Part shown: positions 58,043 through 64,000 of the stretch, one piece after another
How positions within the stretch are numbered: the first letter of the stretch is position 1
How the letters are laid out: each line of letters starts with the position of its first letter
Assembly: GCF_001465545.3 (NCBI RefSeq)
Contig: NZ_CP013480.3
Coordinates: 4,836,001-4,900,000, forward strand
DNA: 64,000 bases
Direction of reading: 5' to 3'
Source: Pandoraea norimbergensis
GTDB taxonomy: Bacteria > Pseudomonadota > Gammaproteobacteria > Burkholderiales > Burkholderiaceae
The notes under the pieces: model-generated
What the model was told of the DNA's origin: nothing
The model's input: the letters and a program-made list of their open reading frames with translations, nothing else
The model's database searches: none
Position numbers and translations under genes: made by a program

Positions 58043-58074
58043 AAAAAAAGCCAGCGCGATACGCTGGCTTTTTT
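58043..58074. terminator. bidirectional intrinsic terminator
   Basis: GCCAGCG (58050-58056) pairs with CGCTGGC (58062-58068) around CGATA, flanked by seven A and six T residues. It serves gluQ and the convergent rhlE. Confidence 0.92.
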
Positions 58075-58113
58075 CATTCGACACGCTGAAGGGCCTTAGC
58101 CCTTGAAGCTCAC

Positions 58114-59628
58114 TCAGTTGCTGGCCTTGCGCGGGAATCCCGCGAGCAGTGCCGCCACCTGACGCTTCGGTGCCTTCTCGGGCATGGCGCCGAAGGCGTT
58201 CGGCGCACCCGCGTCCTGCGACGGCTTGCTGTTTTGCTGAGCATCGTCGGCCGTGGGCGACGGCTCGTACGGCTTGTAGAAGAACTCGTCTTCCGGGCGA
58301 ACGCGACGCTGACCCGGCAGGCCGCTGCTACCGCTGCGGCTGGCACGCAGGCCATCGTGACGGCCATGACGCTCGCTGCGGTCACCGCGCTCGGTACGTT
58401 CCGAACGCTCCGGGCGCTCACTGCGCTCAGGACGATCGCCGCGCTCATCACGCGAACGGCTACGGCGCTCCAGCACCAGCTCGCCACGCTTGAGTTCGCG
58501 CTTGATCAGCTTTTCGATTTCAACGAGGTGTTTGCGCTCGTCCGGGGCGCACAGCGAGATAGCCTCGCCCGATGCGCCGGCACGGCCAGTGCGGCCGATA
58601 CGGTGAACGTAATCTTCCGGGTTGTACGGCAGATCGTAGTTGATCACGCCCGGCAGATCGGAGATATCGAGACCACGTGCAGCCACATCGGTCGCCACCA
58701 GCGCTTGAATGCCGCCCTGCTTGAAGGCTTCGAGTGCCTGCATGCGTTCGTTCTGCGACTTGTCGCCGTGAATGGCCGCCGTCACCACACCGTCGCGCTC
58801 CAGTTGACGCGCCAGACGGCTAGCGCCGATCTTGCTGTTCACGAACACGATGACCTGCTTGAGGTCGCGTTCGTTAAGAATCTGAACCACTGCTGCGCGC
58901 TTGTCGTCTTCCGGCACTTCGTAGACGATCTGCTCGACCGTATCGGCCGTCGCGTTGCGGCGTGCCACTTCGATCGTCAGCGGGTTGGTGAGGTAGCTCG
59001 ACGCGAGCTTCTTGATTTCGTTCGAGAACGTTGCCGAGAACAGCAGCGTCTGGCGCTGCTTCGGCAGCAAATTCAGAATGCGCTGGAGGTCGGGCAGGAA
59101 GCCCATGTCCAGCATGCGGTCCGCTTCGTCCAGCACCAGCATCTTGACCTGGCCCAGATTGACCGTCTTTTGTTCGACGTGATCGAGCAGACGTCCCGGC
59201 GTGGCGATGAGAATCTCGACGCCACGGCGCAGCGCGTCCTTCTGCGGGTTCATGTCCACACCGCCGAACACGACGGTGTTGCGCAGCGGCGTGTGCGAGG
59301 CGTACAGACGCACGTTCTCGGCCACCTGGTCGGCGAGCTCACGCGTGGGCGTAAGGATCAGCGCGCGCACCGGATGGCGGGCAGGTGAAGCACTCGTATT
59401 GGCGTCGGGCAACAGGCGTTGAATGATCGGCAGCGAGAAGCTTGCCGTCTTGCCGGTCCCCGTTTGCGCAGCACCCATCACGTCGCGGCCGGAAAGTACG
59501 ACCGGGATGGCCTGCGCCTGAATCGGAGTCGGACTGGTGTACCCCTGCTCGGCGATGGCCCGCAAGATGTCCGCATGCAGCCCAAAGCTATCGAAGCCAG
59601 GGGTAGGAACAGCATTCACATCAGCCAT
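58114..59628 (-). CDS. rhlE: DEAD-box RNA helicase (RhlE type)
   Basis: A 504-residue DEAD-box helicase. The Q motif region is [31 protein letters not shown], motif [18 protein letters not shown], motif [15 protein letters not shown], motif III FSATF, and motif [12 protein letters not shown]. The C-terminal 130 residues include a Glu/Arg/Ser repeat ([19 protein letters not shown]) and a Pro/Ala-rich tail, typical of RhlE extensions that bind RNA. It remodels ribosome assembly intermediates and structured mRNA. The start fits a GAAGGGA ribosome site upstream. Confidence 0.94.
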   Translation of the reverse strand: MADVNAVPTPGFDSFGLHADILRAIAEQGYTSPTPIQAQAIPVVLSGRDVMGAAQTGTGKTASFSLPIIQRLLPDANTSASPARHPVRALILTPTRELADQVAENVRLYASHTPLRNTVVFGGVDMNPQKDALRRGVEILIATPGRLLDHVEQKTVNLGQVKMLVLDEADRMLDMGFLPDLQRILNLLPKQRQTLLFSATFSNEIKKLASSYLTNPLTIEVARRNATADTVEQIVYEVPEDDKRAAVVQILNERDLKQVIVFVNSKIGASRLARQLERDGVVTAAIHGDKSQNERMQALEAFKQGGIQALVATDVAARGLDISDLPGVINYDLPYNPEDYVHRIGRTGRAGASGEAISLCAPDERKHLVEIEKLIKRELKRGELVLERRSRSRDERGDRPERSERPERSERTERGDRSERHGRHDGLRASRSGSSGLPGQRRVRPEDEFFYKPYEPSPTADDAQQNSKPSQDAGAPNAFGAMPEKAPKRQVAALLAGFPRKASN

Positions 59629-60065
59629 GGTGAAGGGACATCTCTTTTAAAAAAACGGGGGCCGCCACGCGGAAGGATCCGCATCAAAGCACACTCGCGA
59701 AAATTCAAGGGGCGCTGGGCGCCATGCTCAGGGCTGGCGCGAGAGGGGACTGTCAGGGGACAGATGCGTCGGGCGCCGCCGGACCTGGGAGGTCATTAAG
59801 AAGCGAAACAGACGCAATTCTAGCACTTGCGCACGACCAACGTGTGACAGCGAGGCTTTGCGGCACTTTGCGCCGGCCCGCACGAGGTGCTGCCGGACGC
59901 GATTTTCAACCCATTCGGGTCGCCTCATGCCTGAGCGAACAAGCACAAGGCACCCTTGCCGGCAGGACCTCAGCCCGATGCCCGGCAATACTGTAGCGAT
60001 TGGCCGAGGAAGCGAACAGAAGCCACCTGACGCAGCCAGCGCGCCGCACACCACACCCACAACAC
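59629..60065. other. intergenic region upstream of rhlE
   Basis: 437 bases between the rhlE start and the stop of the transporter gene, both leftward. The open frames here lack ribosome sites and look random. The part near 59640-59660 (TTTTAAAAAAACGGG on the plus strand) is AT-rich. I see no RNA gene or terminator I can support; the region presumably contains the rhlE promoter. Confidence 0.35.
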
Positions 60066-61118
60066 TTATCGGCCCACGCCAGCTTTGGCGCTACCGTCCG
60101 AATTGACGGCCTTAGCAGCACCGGCCTTGCCGGCTTTCGCCTGAGCGGCGCGCTGCTTGGTGGCGTAGCGCTGCGCCAGCACGGCGCACACCATCAGTTG
60201 CATCTGGTGAAACAACATCAGCGGCAAGACGATCGCGCCCAGCGGGCCGGTAGCAAACAACACCTTCGCCATCGGAATGCCACTCGCCAGACTCTTCTTC
60301 GACCCGCAGAACACGATGGTGATTTCGTCTTCGCGCGAGAAGCCGAGCCAACGTGCCGAGAACGTGGTGATCGCGAGCATCACCGCCAGAATCACGGCGC
60401 AACAGCCCACCAGACCGACCAGCGCCAGCGGCGGAATCTGGTGCCACAGGCCGGTATTGACCGCCTCGCTGAACGCCGTGTACACCACCAGCAGGATCGA
60501 GCCCTGATCGACGAACTTGAGCAGCGCGCGATTGCGCTCGACCCAGCCGCCGATGGCCTTGCGCGACAACTGACCGGCGATGAACGGCACCAGCAGTTGC
60601 AGCATGATGTTGCCGATGGAGTCGAACGGCGACGCGCCGGTGTTGCCATCGTGGTGCACCACGACCAGCCCCACGAGGACTGGCGTAATGAAGATGCCGA
60701 ACAGGCTGGAAGCCGAGGCACTGCACACGGCCGCCGGCACGTTGCCGCGCGCCATCGACGTGAACGCGATGGCCGACTGCACCGTCGCGGGCAAGGTGCA
60801 CAGGAACAGAATGCCGAGATACAACTCAGGCGTCACCGCCCATGACAGCAGGGGCTTGAGCGCCACGCCGACAATCGGGAACACGACGAACGTGCTGGCA
60901 AAGACGAGCAAGTGCAGGCGCCAGTGCGTGGCACCTGCCAGCACGGCTTCGCGCGAGAGTTTCGCGCCATGCAGGAAGAACAGCAGGGCAATTGCTACGC
61001 TCGTCAGCAGGTTGAAGGCAACTTCGCCCTCGCCGTGCGCCGGCAGGAAGCTGGCGAGCGCTACGGTCGCCACTAACATCAACGTAAAGTTGTCGGGAAG
61101 AAAACGCGGTCGGGCCAT
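60066..61118 (-). CDS. bile acid:sodium symporter family transporter (SBF-like, YfeH type)
   Basis: A 350-residue protein with about ten membrane helices: FTLMLVATVALASFLPAHGEG, IALLFFLHGAKLSREAVLAG, FPIVGVALKPLLSW, LFLCTLPATVQSAIAFTSMARGNVPAAVCSASASSLFGIFITPVLVGL, which contain the SBF-like (YfeH) family landmarks. FCGSKKSLASGIPMAKVLF is also characteristic. The C-terminus is an Ala/Lys-rich tail. Substrates of this subgroup are not established. The start at 61118 gives the usual N-terminus. It is divergent from a LysR gene with 253 bases between, a typical regulator-target pair. Confidence 0.9.
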   Translation of the reverse strand: MARPRFLPDNFTLMLVATVALASFLPAHGEGEVAFNLLTSVAIALLFFLHGAKLSREAVLAGATHWRLHLLVFASTFVVFPIVGVALKPLLSWAVTPELYLGILFLCTLPATVQSAIAFTSMARGNVPAAVCSASASSLFGIFITPVLVGLVVVHHDGNTGASPFDSIGNIMLQLLVPFIAGQLSRKAIGGWVERNRALLKFVDQGSILLVVYTAFSEAVNTGLWHQIPPLALVGLVGCCAVILAVMLAITTFSARWLGFSREDEITIVFCGSKKSLASGIPMAKVLFATGPLGAIVLPLMLFHQMQLMVCAVLAQRYATKQRAAQAKAGKAGAAKAVNSDGSAKAGVGR

Positions 61119-61371
61119 CGTCAATCTCGGGTGAATCTCGAGGAAATCTCGGCGGGTCATGAAAGACAAAGCCCGTCCGCAAGAACACGGAACGCCGCAG
61201 CTCGGGGCTGACAGCGGGGTCGTGGGTCGATGCATGCGCGATCAATAGCGGATCAATATGCGATCGAAGGTGACCGGAAGTGTGCGCTCGCGATACGGGT
61301 TTTCACGTATTAGAGCGCAAGGATAGTTAAAATACAAATTCATTTAAAAAATTTATTCATACCAATAACGC

Positions 61372-62358
61372 ATGAATATCTCGCTGCGCCAACTCAAGGT
61401 GTTCCTCGCAGTCGCCCAGCACGGCAGCTTCAGCCGGGCCGGAGAGGACATTGGCCTGACGCAACCGGCCGTGAGCCGTTGTATTCGCGAACTGGAACAA
61501 GAACTCGGCCTCAAGCTGGTCGACCGCACCACACGCGAAGTCACGCTGACCGAAGTGGGCGCTAGCCTCTCCGCAACGCTCGCCCGGGTGCTCGACGAAC
61601 TGGAGAGCGCGTTGCGCGATACCCACGGGCTCGCAGAAGAGCGGCGCGGGCGCGTTCGGGTGGCCAGTGCACCGACCATTTCGGCCAACCTCATGCCCGA
61701 GTGCATCTCGGCGTGTGCCGCCCGCTACCCGGACATCACGCTCATGCTGCGCGATCAGGTGCAGACGCTCGCGACCGACAGCGTGCGGCACGGCGAAGTC
61801 GATTTCGGCGTGATCGTGGCATCGGAAGGCACCGACGATCTGGTGGGCGAGCCCATCATGGTCGAGCCGTTTCTCGTGGTGTGCGACCGCTCACATCGCT
61901 TCGCCAAGCAGTCGCAGGTCACGTGGAAAGAACTCAACGGCGAGAAGCTGGTGCTGCTCGATTACGCCTCAGGAAGCCGGCCGCTGATCGACCGGGCGCT
62001 GGCCGAACACGGCGCTTATTGCCAGATTGCACAGGAAGTCGGCCACGCCATCACCGTGTTCCGCATGGTCGAGGCGGGTATCGGCATCAGCATCATGCCG
62101 GCGCTGGCGTTACCGGCCATGCCCGGTTTGCCCGAGAACGGCGGCCGCCTCGTCGCCCTGCCCCTCGTGCCGCAGTTGGACCGCACCATCATGCTAGTGC
62201 GGCGAAAGAACCGCACGCTCTCCCCCGCCGCCCAATCGGTGTGGGAGTTGATCCAGCAGATCACGGCCAACACGCCGCACGCACTCGCCGCCAAAGCCGC
62301 GAAGGCAGCCAAGACAACGGTCGCAGCCAAGCCCCTTCGGACAACCGGCAAACCCTGA
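61372..62358 (+). CDS. LysR-family transcriptional regulator
   Basis: A 328-residue LysR protein. The winged helix-turn-helix is MNISLRQLKVFLAVAQHGSFSRAGEDIGLTQPAVSRCIRELEQELGLKLVDRTTREVTLTEVG, and the effector-binding domain starts about residue 92 (GRVRVASAPTISANLMPECI). A tail of about 30 Ala/Lys-rich residues ends the protein. It is divergent from the SBF-like transporter and probably regulates it; the upstream region is AT-rich with runs such as TTTAAAAAATTT, but I could not single out a T-N11-A box. Confidence 0.92.
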   Translation: MNISLRQLKVFLAVAQHGSFSRAGEDIGLTQPAVSRCIRELEQELGLKLVDRTTREVTLTEVGASLSATLARVLDELESALRDTHGLAEERRGRVRVASAPTISANLMPECISACAARYPDITLMLRDQVQTLATDSVRHGEVDFGVIVASEGTDDLVGEPIMVEPFLVVCDRSHRFAKQSQVTWKELNGEKLVLLDYASGSRPLIDRALAEHGAYCQIAQEVGHAITVFRMVEAGIGISIMPALALPAMPGLPENGGRLVALPLVPQLDRTIMLVRRKNRTLSPAAQSVWELIQQITANTPHALAAKAAKAAKTTVAAKPLRTTGKP

Positions 62359-62596
62359 CATGATTGGAGATGTCGACGAATAGGCGACGTAACCGCAACG
62401 TTGGCGAAAAATGAATTCAGTTATCGTCTGCGTTGACAGCTTTCTCGCGCGAAATGTAAGTGAGCACCTGCTACAATCGGCGTGCGTCGACTCCCCAAGC
62501 GCCTGACTGTCGCGTGAGCACTCATCCGGTTCTCACCCCACCATGCCTCGACGCCATGCCCGCACCCTGCGGGCATTGTGTTTCCGGTACGGCGTC

Positions 62597-62890
62597 ATGG
62601 ACTTGTTCATCAAATACTTCAGCCCGCTGTGGCTCTTTCACGCGGCTGCCGATCTGTCGTTCTGGCAGCGGCATCAACTCGACGCGCGCATGCAGGTCGT
62701 GAGCCGCTTCATGTGGCGCTACGTTATGCGTTGGAGTGTGGTGACGGCCATGCTGCTGGTGCCCGCCGCCGTGATGGCGCACGGCCTGGCCGCGACCGGA
62801 CTCGCACTCGCGGGCGGCTTGTCGGCCAGCGTTGCGGTGTTGATGGCTGCCCTCGCGCTCGGCTGTCTGATTGGGTCGCGACTGCGTTAG
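62597..62890 (+). CDS. small hypothetical membrane protein
   Basis: A 97-residue protein not recognised from any named family. It starts MDLFIKYFSPLWLFHAAADLSFWQRHQLDARMQVVSRFMWRYVMRWS and then has two hydrophobic segments (VVTAMLLVPAAVMAHGLAATGLAL and VAVLMAALALGCLIG), so it probably sits in the inner membrane with both ends in the cytoplasm. The frame opens 18 codons earlier at 62543; neither start has a strong ribosome site. It stands between the LysR gene and wrbA on the same strand. Confidence 0.6.
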   Translation: MDLFIKYFSPLWLFHAAADLSFWQRHQLDARMQVVSRFMWRYVMRWSVVTAMLLVPAAVMAHGLAATGLALAGGLSASVAVLMAALALGCLIGSRLR

Positions 62891-62999
62891 TCTGCCGGTC
62901 GTTTCGTCATGAGCGTCGACTATCATGGAACGGCTCGCGCCGTACCGCCATGACGGGCGTGTCACGGCGCTTGCCCCTCTAGACCCTTAGGAGTTTTCC

Positions 63000-63632
63000 A
63001 TGGCCAACGCCAAGATCCTGGTGGTGTTCTACAGCATGTACGGGCACATCTACACGATGGCTGAAGCCGTCGTCGAAGGTGCACGCAGCGTCGCCGGCGC
63101 TGACGTAACACTGATGCAAGTGCCCGAACTGGTTCCCGACGAAGTTCTCGAAAAAAGCGGTGCGAAGGCGGCACGCGCCGCGTTCGCGCATGTGCCGGTC
63201 GCGCGCGTCGAACAACTGGCCGATTACGACGCGATCATCTTCGGCACGCCCACGCGCTTCGGCAACATGACCGCGCAGATGCGCAACTTCCTCGACCAGA
63301 CCGGCGGTCTCTGGGCCAAGGGCGCGCTGGTCGGCAAAGTCGGCAGCGTGTTCGCCAGCACCGGCACGCAGCACGGCGGGCAGGAAACGACGATCACCAG
63401 CTTTCACACCACGTTGCTGCATCAGGGCATGGTGATCGTTGGCGTGCCCTATACCGAACCGGGCCTGACCAATATGCAGGAAATCACCGGCGGCACGCCC
63501 TACGGCGCCACAACGCTCGCAGGCGCCGACGGCTCGCGCCATCCCAGCGCGAACGAGTTGAAGATCGCGAAAACGCAAGGCCGTCATGTGACGGAAATCG
63601 CGTCGGCACTCAAACACGGTCGCACGCTGTAA
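63000..63632 (+). CDS. wrbA: NAD(P)H:quinone oxidoreductase WrbA
   Basis: A 210-residue flavodoxin-like protein. The FMN-binding loop is [21 protein letters not shown], and [70 protein letters not shown] is diagnostic of WrbA. It reduces quinones by two electrons as a tetramer, protecting against redox cycling. AGGAG lies eight bases before the ATG. It is convergent with the class D beta-lactamase gene. Confidence 0.96.
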   Translation: MANAKILVVFYSMYGHIYTMAEAVVEGARSVAGADVTLMQVPELVPDEVLEKSGAKAARAAFAHVPVARVEQLADYDAIIFGTPTRFGNMTAQMRNFLDQTGGLWAKGALVGKVGSVFASTGTQHGGQETTITSFHTTLLHQGMVIVGVPYTEPGLTNMQEITGGTPYGATTLAGADGSRHPSANELKIAKTQGRHVTEIASALKHGRTL

Positions 63633-63653
63633 GCGGCAGCACCTTCCCCGATT

Positions 63654-63686
63654 GACCACAGACCCGCCCACGGCCGGTCTGTGGTC
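63654..63686. terminator. hairpin between wrbA and the beta-lactamase gene
   Basis: GACCACAGACC (63654-63664) pairs perfectly with GGTCTGTGGTC (63676-63686) around an 11-base loop. No U-run follows on either strand, so it may be a weak or Rho-assisted terminator or an RNA end protector. Confidence 0.6.
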
Positions 63687-63721
63687 CGCATCAAGCCAAT
63701 CTCAGCAACCTCAGATCAACT

Positions 63722-64000
63722 TCAGATCAACTTCAGATCCTTCAACACCGCACGGGCAATCCGGGCACGCTTGGGCGCGTCGGCGTCGCTGCGCATGTCC
63801 ATGTTCAGCGCAACCGTGGTGATATTGCCGTCCCGTTCGATCCAACCGACCCACCAGCCAATGTCGTGCTTGCCATCGACATACCAGCCGGTCTTGCCGT
63901 GCAGGACGTAGTCCATGTTCGCTTCGGCAATCGAAATCTGCCGCACGATGTCCTGCGTGCGCGCCGAGAACGGCAACTGCCCGCGCGCCAGCCGTTGCAG
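63722..64000 (-). CDS. class D (OXA-type) beta-lactamase, C-terminal part
   Basis: The last 92 residues of a class D beta-lactamase; the rest lies beyond the right edge. The fragment reads in from the edge as LQRLARGQLPFSARTQDIV and contains the class D KTG box in LHGKTGWYV, followed by IGWWVGWIERDGNITTVALNMDM, both diagnostic of OXA enzymes. It is a periplasmic serine hydrolase opening beta-lactams. Chromosomal OXA genes are intrinsic to Pandoraea species (OXA-62 is the known example), which supports the taxonomic guess; the exact variant cannot be told. The stop codon lies inside an 11-base direct repeat (TCAGATCAACT). Confidence 0.9.
   Translation of the reverse strand: MQRLARGQLPFSARTQDIVRQISIAEANMDYVLHGKTGWYVDGKHDIGWWVGWIERDGNITTVALNMDMRSDADAPKRARIARAVLKDLKLI

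Noticed and set aside
58300..58500. Arg/Glu/Ser repeats at the end of rhlE as a separate gene or mobile repeat
   Set aside because: They are in frame with the helicase and typical of RhlE C-terminal extensions.

Overview
The window is dense, GC-rich chromosomal DNA of a betaproteobacterium, and I infer Burkholderiaceae, most likely Pandoraea. The grounds are codon use, the yebC-purD-hemF-nadD-rsfS-rlmH-maf-rng gene order typical of Burkholderiales, a Burkholderia-type porin, and the 3' end of a chromosomal class D (OXA) beta-lactamase at the right edge. No IS element, prophage or CRISPR array was seen. The genus call is inference.

Layout. 0-6.8 kb: an ABC solute-binding protein cut by the left edge with a LacI-type regulator, tRNA-Arg(UCU), ornithine aminotransferase, an SMR exporter, an AlaC-type transaminase, an AraC regulator and an alpha/beta hydrolase. 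6.8-17.7 kb: the most distinctive region. A leftward operon (thiolase, acyl-CoA synthetase, two tandem PPC/DUF296 proteins) faces a rightward set (TRAP binding protein, fused TRAP permease, SDR). Both are preceded by -24/-12 sigma-54 promoters, and three copies of a 16-bp palindrome lie between them. A sigma-54 activator without a sensor domain and a frameshifted LysR gene are encoded at the right end. I read this as one sigma-54-controlled uptake and CoA-dependent carboxylate catabolic system. 17.6-19.8 kb: a candidate small RNA and a major porin. 19.8-28 kb: a glutamine amidotransferase with a long disordered tail, a DUF1232 protein, an SDR-mgsA-quinone reductase operon, upp, an EamA exporter and a HerA-like ATPase.

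28-43.3 kb: the yebC-to-rng housekeeping block (translation, purine, heme and NAD synthesis, ribosome maturation, RNase G), interrupted by an MscS channel and by a complete ugpBAECQ glycerol-3-phosphate/glycerophosphodiester uptake operon, followed by a CDF metal transporter. 43.4-52.3 kb: dTDP-rhamnose synthesis genes rfbB-rfbA-rfbC without rfbD, an AhpD-like protein, msbA, recQ and two family 2 glycosyltransferases; much of this is envelope or LPS related. 52.4-64 kb: dnaE (broken by one base in this sequence), trhO, gluQ, rhlE, a bile-acid-symporter-family transporter divergent from a LysR gene, a small membrane protein, wrbA and the OXA gene end.

Two genes, the LysR at 15.8 kb and dnaE at 54.2 kb, are each broken by one missing base in a five-base homopolymer. 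dnaE is essential, so sequencing error is the first explanation to test, and it may apply to the LysR gene too. Products are assigned from recognisable motifs and gene order; no database search was run.
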